A DNA stretch of 64,000 nt from Fibrella aestuarina BUZ 2 (GTDB taxonomy: Bacteria; Bacteroidota; Bacteroidia; Cytophagales; Spirosomataceae). A model generated the notes under the pieces. That model worked only from the letters and a program-made list of their open reading frames with translations, had not been told where the DNA came from and did not search any database. A program made the translations under genes and the position numbers. Position 1 is the first letter of the stretch. Each line of letters begins with the position of its first letter. The DNA lies in the NCBI RefSeq assembly GCF_000331105.1, contig NC_020054.1, forward strand, positions 796,001 to 860,000. The letters are read 5' to 3'. Positions 53,426 to 61,384 of the stretch are shown in pieces.

Positions 53426-53914
53426 TTACAGGACCGAATCGGCGGTTACCGATTGCGATTCTGGGGCCGGTGTGGGTTGGGCTGGCTGTTGCGTGCCGGG
53501 TTGCGGATGGACCTGCTGCTGCCCGCCGAAGGGCTGTTGGCCGTAAGGCGTTTGGCCCACAAACTCCACGTCGGTGATGTAATACTTGGTTTCGCCGTTC
53601 CAGGGAAGGCGCAGAATTTTCTCTTCGTAATGGAGCGTCACGCGCTGCCCGGTTTTAACGGCTTCCGTGATTTTCTGGGCGACAGCATCGTCTTTCACCG
53701 AGAAATCGAAAAACTGTGGCGTCAGTGAACCAGTTTCACCTGAGAACCCGCCCACGTTCAGGACACCTTCGTAGGTTTTGAACAGGTAGCCCCGGCGGCT
53801 GAATTTGGAAACAGTGCCGGCCCGTTCGCCATCCGAATAGCTCCAGCCAGTCAGCAAAAACAAAACGCCGAGCACCAATAAGACAAATACAAGTAGGTAC
53901 GTGAAGAAACGCAT
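53426..53914 (-). CDS. Membrane-anchored hypothetical protein with Gln/Pro-rich tail
   Basis: The 162-residue protein has one N-terminal helix (MRFFTYLLVFVLLVLGVLFLLTGW), a beta-rich core (GTVSKFSRRGYLFKTYEGVLNVGGF, VTLHYEEKILRLPWNGETKYYITDVEFV) and a low-complexity Gln/Pro/Gly tail (about 125-155). Proteins with this core occur widely in Bacteroidota; I recall no established function. It has its own terminator. Confidence 0.8.
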   Translation of the reverse strand: MRFFTYLLVFVLLVLGVLFLLTGWSYSDGERAGTVSKFSRRGYLFKTYEGVLNVGGFSGETGSLTPQFFDFSVKDDAVAQKITEAVKTGQRVTLHYEEKILRLPWNGETKYYITDVEFVGQTPYGQQPFGGQQQVHPQPGTQQPAQPTPAPESQSVTADSVL

Positions 53915-53934
53915 AGTTGGTAGTGGTTAGCTTG

Positions 53935-54055
53935 TAGTGCGTACAAAGCAACAAAAAAAGGTTTGTAGTTTGACGTTTGTCGTTGGTAGTTAGCCAGTAC
54001 GGCGGCCGTTAGCCGCGGCTAACCATCGTCAAACGACAAACTAGAAACAATAAAC
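53935..54055. repeat. Imperfect inverted repeat (GTTTGTCGTTTGACG family)
   Basis: The arms gtttgtagtttgacgtttgt and cgtcaaacgacaaactagaaac pair with mismatches; the inner part tacggcggccgttagccgcggcta is itself hairpin-forming. It lies between the divergent 162-aa gene and deoC-like gene. Words recur at 60.34 kb. Confidence 0.5.
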
Positions 54056-54064
54056 TAAGTTTCC

Positions 54065-54718
54065 ATGAATCATCTTTTTCCCTACATCGAACGCACGTTG
54101 CTCTACCCCAACGTTACGATTAACGAGCAGTACGACGCCCTCGATGAGGTGAATCAGCTGGGACTGCTGGGGCTGGTGGTGGCGCCGTTCTGGGTGAAAA
54201 AACACCGACGTGAACTGGGCGATTCACACCCCGCCACCCTGACAGCGGCCATTGGCTACCCGTTTGGCTACCAGCGCACCGAGGTGAAGCAGCAGGAACT
54301 GGAGCTGGCGCTGGCCGACGGCGCCAATTCCATCGATGTGGTGCTGAATACGTCGGCCCTGCTGTCGCCCACGTCGGTCTGGCTGAAGATCGAGCTGGTG
54401 AAGCTGGCCGCCGCCGCCCACGCGCAGGAAGTGCCGCTGACGGTGGTGCTGGAACAGGCCCTGCTCACCGACGAGCAACTGCTCAGTATGATCAAGACGG
54501 CGGCTGATGCGGGCGTGGATGGGCTGAAGAATAGCACGGGCATGCCGCTGCCAGGCTTAGTGCCGCCCTCGTTCTCGCTCGATAAGGCGCTGGCCTTTCG
54601 GGCGGCGGTGCCTCGTTCGCTGGGTGTCTGCATTGTAGCCGATGGCGCTTCAGAAGCCGAACTCGACGCGTTGGTTGCTGCCGGGGTAGACCGTCTTGCG
54701 CTGTCGCGCCTACCGTAG
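54065..54718 (+). CDS. DeoC-like aldolase (deoxyribose-phosphate aldolase family) lacking the second lysine
   Basis: The 217-residue protein has the DeoC fold pattern: Asp91 in SIDVVLN, and the Schiff-base lysine Lys155 in DGLKNSTGM (E. coli Lys167 in FIKTSTG). The second catalytic lysine (Lys201 in VGFKPAGG of E. coli) is replaced: by eye the aligned stretch is VCIVADGAS, with Val191 in that place. The C-terminal phosphate-binding segment is also short. It may therefore be a reduced-activity or different aldolase. ATG 54065 gives MNHLFPYIERTLLYP. Confidence 0.75.
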   Translation: MNHLFPYIERTLLYPNVTINEQYDALDEVNQLGLLGLVVAPFWVKKHRRELGDSHPATLTAAIGYPFGYQRTEVKQQELELALADGANSIDVVLNTSALLSPTSVWLKIELVKLAAAAHAQEVPLTVVLEQALLTDEQLLSMIKTAADAGVDGLKNSTGMPLPGLVPPSFSLDKALAFRAAVPRSLGVCIVADGASEAELDALVAAGVDRLALSRLP

Positions 54719-54739
54719 CGGTCAAATCTCCGGCGGCTG

Positions 54740-54747
54740 TACCTTTG
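54740..54747 (+). promoter_or_regulatory. Candidate -7 element of folA (TACCTTTG)
   Basis: Exact consensus, about 48 nt upstream of the folA ATG. Confidence 0.4.
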
Positions 54748-54795
54748 TGCCTTTCCGCCCAAAACACCTGAACTGAAAACGGCTAAACGAACTGT

Positions 54796-55320
54796 ATGCA
54801 CATTAGCTTAATTGCGGCCATGGCCCAGAACCGCGTGATCGGGCGCGATGATGCCACTGGCAAACCCGATCTTCCCTGGCACCTGCCCGACGATTTTGCC
54901 TATTTCAAGCGCCATACGTTGGGTCACGCTATCATTATGGGGCGCAAATCGTTTGAGGCGCTGGGTAAGCCGCTGCCCAAGCGGGCCAATATTATCGTGA
55001 CGCGCAATACGGCATTCAAACCCGATGGGGCCACCGTGGTGCACACCCTCGACGAGGCGATTGAGACAGCCAAAGTAATTGAAGAACAGGGGGATGAAAC
55101 CCGAACACCCGAAATCTTTGTGATTGGGGGCGGCGAAATCTATAAAGCGGCCCTGCCGTTGGCCACCCGTATTTACCTGACCGAAATCCAACGTACCTAC
55201 GACGGCGATACGCAGTTTCCGCAGTTTGACAAAGCGCAATGGCGCGAAGTGAGTCGCCACCATCACCCCGCCGACGGACGCCACGAAGCCGCGTTCGATT
55301 TTGTGGTATACGAACGATAA
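54796..55320 (+). CDS. folA: Dihydrofolate reductase
   Basis: The 174-residue enzyme reduces dihydrofolate with NADPH. Visible motifs: ISLIAAMAQNRVIGRDDATGKPDLPWHLPDDFAYFKRHT, IIMGRKSFEALGKPLP, IFVIGGGEIYKAALP and the C-terminal AFDFVVYER. Length and start are standard. No thyA is nearby. Confidence 0.97.
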   Translation: MHISLIAAMAQNRVIGRDDATGKPDLPWHLPDDFAYFKRHTLGHAIIMGRKSFEALGKPLPKRANIIVTRNTAFKPDGATVVHTLDEAIETAKVIEEQGDETRTPEIFVIGGGEIYKAALPLATRIYLTEIQRTYDGDTQFPQFDKAQWREVSRHHHPADGRHEAAFDFVVYER

Positions 55321-55321
55321 G

Positions 55322-55411
55322 TGTTCATAGCCCAAGGATCAATGTTCAAAGAGCGTCGCCATAACACCCAAGTGTCCGTTGACAAAGCTCTTTGAACGTT
55401 GACCCAATGGG
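55322..55411. repeat. Imperfect intergenic inverted repeat (TTCAACG family)
   Basis: gatcaatgttcaaagagc pairs with gctctttgaacgttgacc (two mismatches) between convergent folA and greA, likely terminating both. Confidence 0.7.
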
Positions 55412-55412
55412 T

Positions 55413-55886
55413 TCACCGGCTGATATCGATGATTTCGAAATCGATTTTACCAGCGGGAATGGTGATCTCGGCGGTGTCGCCGACCTTCTTACCCAACAGG
55501 CCTTTGCCGATGGGGGAACCCACTGAGATACGACCCAGTTTGAGGTCGGCCTCTTCTTCCGAAACGAGGGTATACGTTACCTCGGCCCCCGTTTTCTTAT
55601 TCTTTATCTTCACTTTCGACAAAACCGATACCTGCGAGGCGTCGATAGACGATTCGTCGAGCAGGCGGGCGTTGGCGAGGACTTCTTCTAATTTCGAGAT
55701 TTTCAGTTCATGCAGCCCCTGCGCGTCTTTGGCGGCGTCATATTCAGCGTTTTCGCTCAGATCGCCTTTGTCGCGAGCTTCGGCAATCGCGTGTGCAATG
55801 GCCGCCCGGCCCTTGGTTTTCAGGTCATTAAGCTCTGCTTTAAGGCGGTTTAGGCCCTCCTCTGTGTAATAGTTAATCTTAGCCAT
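55413..55886 (-). CDS. greA: Transcription elongation factor GreA
   Basis: GreA binds RNA polymerase and stimulates cleavage of backtracked RNA. The 157 residues show the coiled coil KINYYTEEGLNRLKAELNDLKTKGRAAIAHAIAEARDKGDLSENAEYDAAKDAQGL, with the tip acidic residues in GDLSENAEYDAAK, and the FKBP-like C-terminal RISVGSPIGKGLLGKKVGDTAEITIPAGKIDFEI. A minus-strand terminator hairpin lies 28 nt upstream of the ATG, inside the predicted leader. Confidence 0.97.
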   Translation of the reverse strand: MAKINYYTEEGLNRLKAELNDLKTKGRAAIAHAIAEARDKGDLSENAEYDAAKDAQGLHELKISKLEEVLANARLLDESSIDASQVSVLSKVKIKNKKTGAEVTYTLVSEEEADLKLGRISVGSPIGKGLLGKKVGDTAEITIPAGKIDFEIIDISR

Positions 55887-55913
55887 AATGCAGTAATGTC
55901 TTTCCCCAGGGGG

Positions 55914-55943
55914 ATAAAAAAAGAACGGTCCACCGACCGTTCT
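55914..55943 (-). terminator. Terminator hairpin in the greA leader
   Basis: On the minus strand a perfect 9-bp stem (agaacggtc, 4-nt loop ggtg, gaccgttct) is followed by seven T. It lies 28-57 nt upstream of the greA ATG, with no minus-strand gene upstream, so it can only act on the greA leader transcript. Confidence 0.75.
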
Positions 55944-56063
55944 GCAAGCAATTTCATTTGTTTTGCAGCCTTGTCAGAAAACCCAACTGGTACGTGCGTA
56001 TGTACCCGATTCGGTGGAGAGAACTGTGTATTGTTGTCGCATTGGAAGTAGACAGCGTATCAA

Positions 56064-56071
56064 CAAATGTA
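56064..56071 (-). promoter_or_regulatory. Candidate -7 element of greA (TACATTTG)
   Basis: Exact TAnnTTTG match on the minus strand, giving a leader of about 170 nt that contains the terminator hairpin. Confidence 0.4.
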
Positions 56072-56116
56072 CGAAGTTGGTCAGCCGTTTGTCAATAGAC
56101 GTACGATTTACGAATA

Positions 56117-57070
56117 ATGAACGAGAAATTACGCCTTGTGTTTATGGGCACCCCCGATTTTGCGGTGGCCAGTCTGCAAGCTCTGCTGGAGGGCGGTTGC
56201 AACGTGGTCGCCGTCATTACAGCACCCGACCGGCCGTCGGGGCGGGGGCAGCAACTAACACCCTCACCGGTGAAGAAAGCAGCCCTGGCCGCGGAGCTGC
56301 CCGTCTTGCAGCCCGAAAAACTGCGCGATCCGGCTTTTCTGGCTGAATTGGCCAGCTACCGGGCTGACCTGCAAGTAGTTGTGGCCTTTCGGATGTTGCC
56401 CGAAGTGGTCTGGAGCATGCCGTCTGTGGGTACGTTCAACCTGCACGGATCGAAGCTGCCCGATTACCGGGGGGCAGCCCCCATCAACTGGGCCATTATC
56501 CGGGGCGAAACCGAAACCGGCGTCACTACTTTTTTCATCGAAAAAGAAATCGACACTGGGCAGATGATCTTCCAGGAAACGGAGCCGATTTACCCCGACG
56601 ACAACGCGGGTACGTTGCACGACCGGCTGATGGTACGCGGCGCGGCGCTGGTGCTGCGAACAGTGCAGGCGATTGAGGCCGGCACGTACCCACGAACGCC
56701 ACAGCCCGAGCCGCGAGACGAAAAAAGTGCGCCCAAACTCAACCGCGAGAATACTGAAATCGACTGGAATCGGCCGGTTAACGAACTGCGCAACTTCATC
56801 CGGGGTCTTTCGCCGTACCCGACCGCCTGGACGACGATTAACGAACGGTTTTACAAGATTTACGCCGCTGAGATAGCCAGCGGAACGCCCGCACCGGCGG
56901 ACCGGCCCGATGAAAGTCCGTTCGATGCTTCCCCCGGACAGGCCCATACCGACGGGAAAACAAACCTGCTCGTGAAAGCCGCCGACGGCTGGCTCAACAT
57001 CACTGAATTGCAAGCCGAAGGAAAACGCCGCATGCCGATTGGCGACTACCTGCGTGGGAATAGCCTCTAA
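56117..57070 (+). CDS. fmt: Methionyl-tRNA formyltransferase
   Basis: Fmt formylates initiator Met-tRNA. The 317-residue protein has LRLVFMGTPDFAVASLQALL, the catalytic-site segment FNLHGSKLPDYRGAAPINWAIIRGETETGVTTFFIEKEIDTG and a C-terminal OB-like domain from about residue 215 (PKLNRENTEIDWNRPVNELRNFIRGLSPYPTAWT). The def gene is not in the window. It is divergent from greA. Confidence 0.97.
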   Translation: MNEKLRLVFMGTPDFAVASLQALLEGGCNVVAVITAPDRPSGRGQQLTPSPVKKAALAAELPVLQPEKLRDPAFLAELASYRADLQVVVAFRMLPEVVWSMPSVGTFNLHGSKLPDYRGAAPINWAIIRGETETGVTTFFIEKEIDTGQMIFQETEPIYPDDNAGTLHDRLMVRGAALVLRTVQAIEAGTYPRTPQPEPRDEKSAPKLNRENTEIDWNRPVNELRNFIRGLSPYPTAWTTINERFYKIYAAEIASGTPAPADRPDESPFDASPGQAHTDGKTNLLVKAADGWLNITELQAEGKRRMPIGDYLRGNSL

Positions 57071-57166
57071 GCGGCGGCCTAGGTGACTTTTTTTGTGCCC
57101 GTTCGATTAATTTCATAACTAGTGTTGCTCACATATCCTATGTTTCCGATCGTTTAACACGCTGTT

Positions 57167-58123
57167 ATGAAATCATCGATATTGACACTGCTTTTTGTCG
57201 TGGGGCTCTTGAGTTGTTCCCGAAAAGGGCAACCCGAGATAGCGCCACGGCCAGTTGCCCGGTTTACCGTTGATGGCACGCAGTACAACATACTGAACCG
57301 CGAGTCGGCAAACGAAAACTGTAACTCGATCTTTTTCAGCTTTAATATGTACCGAAAAAGTGCAGAGTTTGCAGTCAAAGACTTTCCGTATTCGGTAGAG
57401 TTTCATTTGTCGAAAAACGGCCAACTGCTATATGCCAAACTTGATGGCGATGCTGGTGAATTCCGTACGTCGACGTTCGCGCCGATGCGGTCGGCCAACA
57501 TCAGCAATTTCGTTTACAACACGACCGACAACGAACTCTCGTTGGACCTGGACGTGACGTTGCTAAACACCAGAACGTTACAGCCGATTACGTTGAAGGC
57601 CGTTGTTGACAGACTGTCCATCAGCCAAACTGACTGTGGCAACAGCTCTTCCGACACCTTCTCGGCTAGTCTTGAGCGAGTTGGCAGGCAAACTTCCTTC
57701 TTCCAACAGCGGCTCAATAGTGAGGAAACCAACAATTTATACCAACCTCCGTATCCAACGCCCACTTATTACCGGCATACGCTTATATCAACCGACGGAT
57801 ATGAAATTCGACTCGAAAACAGTGTAGGCCTCAAACCCCTCAAGAAGGGCGTGTATGACATTTCATCCGAAGCGGCAACTCCGTTGAAAGTATCGTTTAA
57901 CGAATTTTTAGGGGAGACAGCCCCCGCTTCGCTCGACTCCTATTTACCGAGAGACTGGCGGGCTTACCGCGTTTCGGGAACGCTGGAAATCATTGACCAG
58001 TATGGCTCTAGTACTGGTAACAAGGTTTCGGGTAAACTGACCTTCACGGCCTTCGACACAGAAGGAAAGCCCGTATTCAGGCTAACGAACGGGAATTTCG
58101 TGACTTACAACCCCTTGCGTTAA
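57167..58123 (+). CDS. Hypothetical lipoprotein (318 aa)
   Basis: A lipoprotein signal (MKSSILTLLFVVGLLSC, Cys17) leads a beta-rich mature region with no motif I recognise. It has two similar-length halves, the second ending KVSGKLTFTAFDTEGKPVFRLTNGNFVTYN, reminiscent of the DUF-type beta-sandwich lipoproteins of Bacteroidota. GC and codon use are lower than those of the neighbours, suggesting recent gain or weaker selection. It is convergent with xylA. Confidence 0.7.
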   Translation: MKSSILTLLFVVGLLSCSRKGQPEIAPRPVARFTVDGTQYNILNRESANENCNSIFFSFNMYRKSAEFAVKDFPYSVEFHLSKNGQLLYAKLDGDAGEFRTSTFAPMRSANISNFVYNTTDNELSLDLDVTLLNTRTLQPITLKAVVDRLSISQTDCGNSSSDTFSASLERVGRQTSFFQQRLNSEETNNLYQPPYPTPTYYRHTLISTDGYEIRLENSVGLKPLKKGVYDISSEAATPLKVSFNEFLGETAPASLDSYLPRDWRAYRVSGTLEIIDQYGSSTGNKVSGKLTFTAFDTEGKPVFRLTNGNFVTYNPLR

Positions 58124-58135
58124 CTGCTAGGATTA

Positions 58136-58212
58136 ATGTATAGTGTATAATGAATAATGGGCTGGCGCAAGAGTAAGACGCGCCAGCCCATTATTCATTA
58201 TACACTATACAT
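58136..58212. terminator. Perfect 33-bp inverted repeat between convergent genes (ATTATTCATTATACA family)
   Basis: Arms 58136-58168 and 58180-58212 are perfect complements around an 11-nt loop; the stem carries atgtatagtgtataatgaat and the GC-rich gggctggcgc. Position between convergent lipoprotein and xylA genes suggests a bidirectional terminator, though without a classic T-run. Confidence 0.85.
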
Positions 58213-58218
58213 CATACA

Positions 58219-59559
58219 TTAAATGTACTGGTTCACGATCATCTCGTAGAGTTCCTGCTTACCGCTGACCTGCTTGGCTTCGCCGTTGTCGATGGCATAC
58301 TGGCGGAGGTCTTCGAGGGTCAGTTTACCCGCTTCGAAGTCGGCACCGGCCCCGCTGTCGTAGCTGGCGTAGCGATCAGTACGGAGTTGCTTGTATTTCG
58401 ACTTGGTCAGGATGGCTTCGGCGGCAATAGCGGCCCGGGCGAAGGTATCCATCCCGCCGATATGGGCGATGAAGATATCGTCCAGATCGGTTGAGTTCCG
58501 GCGCGTTTTGGCGTCGAAGTTCACCCCACCCGATTTGAAGCCACCCGCTTCCAGAATCACGAGCATGGCTTCGGTCAGTTCATACACGTCGACGGGGAAT
58601 TGGTCGGTATCCCAGCCGTTCTGGTAGTCACCCCGGTTGGCGTCGATGCTGCCGAGCATGTTGTTGTCGACTGCTACCTGCAACTCGTGCGCAAAGGTAT
58701 GATTGGCCAGGGTAGCGTGGTTGGTTTCGAGGTTTAGCTCAAAATCGTCCTGCAACCCGTATTTGTTCAGGAAGCCCACGACCGTAGCCGCGTCGAAATC
58801 ATACTGGTGCTTAGTCGGCTCCATCGGCTTGGGCTCGATGTAGAACGCGCCTTTGAAACCCTGCTTGCGGGCATAATCGCGGCTCACCTGCAGGAAGCGG
58901 CCCAGGTGCTCCTGCTCGCGCTTCATGTTGGTGTTGAGCAGCGACATGTAGCCTTCGCGGCCACCCCAGAAGGTGTAGCCACGGCCACCGAGTTCGATGG
59001 TGGCGTCGATGGCGTTTTTTACCTGCCAGGCACCATGCGCCAGCACGTGGAAATCGGGGTTGGTGCTTGCGCCGTTCATGTACCGCTCGTGCGAGAAGAG
59101 ATTGGCCGTGCCCCAGAGCAGGTTAACGCCGCTCGCCTGCTGCTTCTGCTTCAGATAATCGACAACCTTACGGAAATTGCTTTCAAAATCGTGGTTCGAG
59201 TCGCCTTCGGGCGCTACGTCGACGTCGTGGAAGCAGTAGTATTCGATGCCCATCTTCGTAATAAACTCGAAGGCGGCGTCGGCTTTCTGGAAAGCGGCGC
59301 CCAGTGGGTCTTTCCCGGCATCCCAGGGGAAGTGCTTCACGCCCGGCCCAAAGGGATCGGCCCCGGTGCCGCAGAAGGTGTGCCAGTAGGCCACCGCAAA
59401 GCGGAACAGGTCTTTCATGGGCATGCCCATGATGGTCTGTGCGGGGTTGTAGAATTTGAACGCCAGCGGGTTATCCGAGTCGCGTCCTTCGTAGGCGATG
59501 GGTTTCTCGACGAACGGGAAATAGGCCTTGTCGCCGAGTGTCAGATTGATTTGAGCCAT
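58219..59559 (-). CDS. xylA: Xylose isomerase
   Basis: XylA converts D-xylose to D-xylulose (and glucose to fructose). The 446-residue class II enzyme has [20 protein letters not shown], the His/Asp residues in [14 protein letters not shown], the metal ligands in [56 protein letters not shown] and [15 protein letters not shown]. xylB and transporter genes are not in the window. A strong promoter and a palindromic operator lie upstream (59603-59642). Confidence 0.98.
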   Translation of the reverse strand: MAQINLTLGDKAYFPFVEKPIAYEGRDSDNPLAFKFYNPAQTIMGMPMKDLFRFAVAYWHTFCGTGADPFGPGVKHFPWDAGKDPLGAAFQKADAAFEFITKMGIEYYCFHDVDVAPEGDSNHDFESNFRKVVDYLKQKQQASGVNLLWGTANLFSHERYMNGASTNPDFHVLAHGAWQVKNAIDATIELGGRGYTFWGGREGYMSLLNTNMKREQEHLGRFLQVSRDYARKQGFKGAFYIEPKPMEPTKHQYDFDAATVVGFLNKYGLQDDFELNLETNHATLANHTFAHELQVAVDNNMLGSIDANRGDYQNGWDTDQFPVDVYELTEAMLVILEAGGFKSGGVNFDAKTRRNSTDLDDIFIAHIGGMDTFARAAIAAEAILTKSKYKQLRTDRYASYDSGAGADFEAGKLTLEDLRQYAIDNGEAKQVSGKQELYEMIVNQYI

Positions 59560-59602
59560 GATAAATAAAAAGCAAAGCCGGGCTTAGGTGCGACTTACTC
59601 AG

Positions 59603-59610
59603 CAAAAGTA
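59603..59610 (-). promoter_or_regulatory. -7 promoter element of xylA (TACTTTTG)
   Basis: Exact TAnnTTTG on the minus strand with a TTG -33 element exactly 20 nt upstream (59633-59631). The start codon is about 40 nt downstream. Confidence 0.65.
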
Positions 59611-59628
59611 AGTGGTGTTCTACTTTTA

Positions 59629-59642
59629 TGCAATCGATTGCA
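59629..59642. promoter_or_regulatory. Palindromic operator TGCAATCGATTGCA at the xylA -33 region
   Basis: A perfect 14-bp palindrome with central CG, like LacI-family operators, overlaps the TTG -33 element of xylA, so a bound protein would block or recruit polymerase. The regulator is not in the window. Confidence 0.6.
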
Positions 59643-59643
59643 A

Positions 59644-60315
59644 TCAGAACTTCCGCATCGTGTCGTAATCACCCACGTGGTGTAGATACAGGAACTGAAT
59701 CAGCAGCCCGTTTACGTTCGTGACGAGCTTGTGGGCTTCGGGCAGCGTGGCCACCACCGAGGTGATCCGCTCGTACTCAGAGTCGCTGTCGATTTTCTTC
59801 AGGTGGAACGACATAATCTGCTCCCGGGGCATCGTTTTCTCGACGAAATAAAAATGCATGGCTTCGTCGCTGGTGCCGGTGCTGGGAAACCAAAGCGTCG
59901 GGTTCAGCTTGGTCAACTCGTCGGGCTGGAGGGTGAGACCAATTTCCTCGCCTACCTCGCGGGCAGCGGTGTCGGTGGGGTCATCGTCGGTGTCGACCAT
60001 GCCGGCCGGGTGTTCGTAGGTATGCGAGCCATCGGAGATGCGCCGCTGCCGCACCAATACCACAAACTTATCGCCGGTTTGTTCGTCGATCAGGCAGACA
60101 AGCACCGAAGCAGCATGGCCCTTCAGAAAACAGACCGGCGGGATTTTATCGCCTTCGGGCGTGTCGGCATCGACGGTGAGCATGGCAAACAGCACCTCGC
60201 CATTGGTACGTCGGCGGATAAAATGTTCGTCGATTTTGTTGATTTTCAGGCCGTTGGTTTCGAGCTGGCTCTTCCAGAACTTGAATTTGGCCGCGTCGTG
60301 AAGGGCTTCTTGCAT
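59644..60315 (-). CDS. Nudix hydrolase
   Basis: The 223-residue protein carries a Nudix box of the form GMVDTDDDPTDTAAREVGEEIGLTL; the downstream REVGEEIG core is intact, while the first conserved Glu of the consensus reads Asp. The N-terminal helix (ALHDAAKFKFWKSQLETNG) and flanking beta region fit the ADP-ribose/GDP-sugar pyrophosphatase subgroup. Substrate unproven. ATG 60315 is chosen; an upstream extension to 60363 is less likely. It lies next to the xylA operator region. Confidence 0.85.
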   Translation of the reverse strand: MQEALHDAAKFKFWKSQLETNGLKINKIDEHFIRRRTNGEVLFAMLTVDADTPEGDKIPPVCFLKGHAASVLVCLIDEQTGDKFVVLVRQRRISDGSHTYEHPAGMVDTDDDPTDTAAREVGEEIGLTLQPDELTKLNPTLWFPSTGTSDEAMHFYFVEKTMPREQIMSFHLKKIDSDSEYERITSVVATLPEAHKLVTNVNGLLIQFLYLHHVGDYDTMRKF

Positions 60316-60379
60316 GAGTTGATCGTCAGTTATATCCGTTGAACGACAAATGACGGGAAGCAAACGACCAATGCCAAGC

Positions 60380-61246
60380 CTAAAAGCTTAATCCGGCCCC
60401 AAGCGCGAGCAGGTTGTTTTTCGACGAAAGCTCGGGCAGGGTAGTGGTATTGATGACACTGCGCTGGTACTGCAGGCTGACGATAAGCGAATTAGTGGGG
60501 CTGATCTGCCGTTCGTAGCCCACCGCGATCAATAACCCAAAATCAGTGGGTGTAAACTGGTTGCGGCTGCTGTTGCGCTGGTAAAAGACATTACGGGCCT
60601 TATCAAGCGCCCGCTCGGCCACTTTCACGTCGACGATTACGCCATATTGCACGTAGGTACGGCCGGTTTTTATAAGGTTATCGCTAATCAGCTTCATCGT
60701 GACCGGAAGCTGGATGTATTGCAGATTATAAGTTGAGAGGCCGCCGCCATCGCTTGCCGGGTGGACAAAGCCCACGTTTTTGGCCGTATACCAGAGCCCG
60801 GTGCTGAGGGCATAGCGATTTTGCCTGACGTAGATATCCACGCTGGGGCCTACGCTGTATTGCAGGGAGGCGCCGGGGCTCTCGAAGCGGGCCGACGTAC
60901 CTGAGCCGACTACGCTGTTCCAGGTCAGGGTCGGCAGCAGGTGGAAACTCAGTTCAACCCGGTTGCGCTGCCGAAGGGCAGGTTGCTGTCCATCCAGATA
61001 GGTTTGCCGCTGCATGATCGACACCGCCGTGACGGGTGCTACGGGCTGCGTAGCCGATGTGGCCAGGGTAACGGCCGGGCCCTGTGAGGGGGTGCTGAAG
61101 CGGCTCGAAACGCGCTCCTGGAACGTGTAGCGACCTTTTCGCGATTGCCCCTGCTTCCGCGACTGTGCCATCAAACTGGTCAGGCTGGCCACGAAGGTCA
61201 GGGCCGTGGCCACGAGGAGCAGGCTGGTTCGGAAGGGGGTAGGCAT
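60380..61246 (-). CDS. Outer membrane beta-barrel protein (PorT-like)
   Basis: The 288-residue product has a signal peptide (MPTPFRTSLLLVATALTFVASLTSLMAQ), a Ser/Arg-rich linker, and a C-terminal domain of alternating amphipathic strands (VELSFHLLPTLTWNSVV, LQYSVGPSVDIYVRQNRYALSTGLWYTAKN, YIQLPVTMKLISDN, GLLIAVGYERQI, LIVSLQYQRSV) that ends in Phe, as in small 8-12-strand barrels of the PorT/OmpA-like class. ATG 61246 is preferred over TTG 61252. Cargo unknown. Confidence 0.78.
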   Translation of the reverse strand: MPTPFRTSLLLVATALTFVASLTSLMAQSRKQGQSRKGRYTFQERVSSRFSTPSQGPAVTLATSATQPVAPVTAVSIMQRQTYLDGQQPALRQRNRVELSFHLLPTLTWNSVVGSGTSARFESPGASLQYSVGPSVDIYVRQNRYALSTGLWYTAKNVGFVHPASDGGGLSTYNLQYIQLPVTMKLISDNLIKTGRTYVQYGVIVDVKVAERALDKARNVFYQRNSSRNQFTPTDFGLLIAVGYERQISPTNSLIVSLQYQRSVINTTTLPELSSKNNLLALGAGLSF

Positions 61247-61352
61247 TGACACAAATAATGGGTTGAGGCGATAACCGCACCGCTACAAAAATCAGGCCTA
61301 TTGTGTACGCCGGCAACTTCGCGGCGGATGGGCCATCTTTCGGCCGAACCGA

Positions 61353-61360
61353 TACCTTTG
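61353..61360 (+). promoter_or_regulatory. Candidate -7 element of the MBL-fold gene (TACCTTTG)
   Basis: Exact consensus, 24 nt before the ATG at 61385. Confidence 0.45.
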
Positions 61361-61384
61361 CAGCGGCGCTTCGTTCCGCTGGTT

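Noticed and set aside
16660..57130. Shared 13-mer ATAACTAGTGTTG upstream of the antitoxin gene and the 57.2-kb lipoprotein gene
   Set aside because: A single shared 13-mer is expected many times by chance in 64 kb, and flanks do not match.
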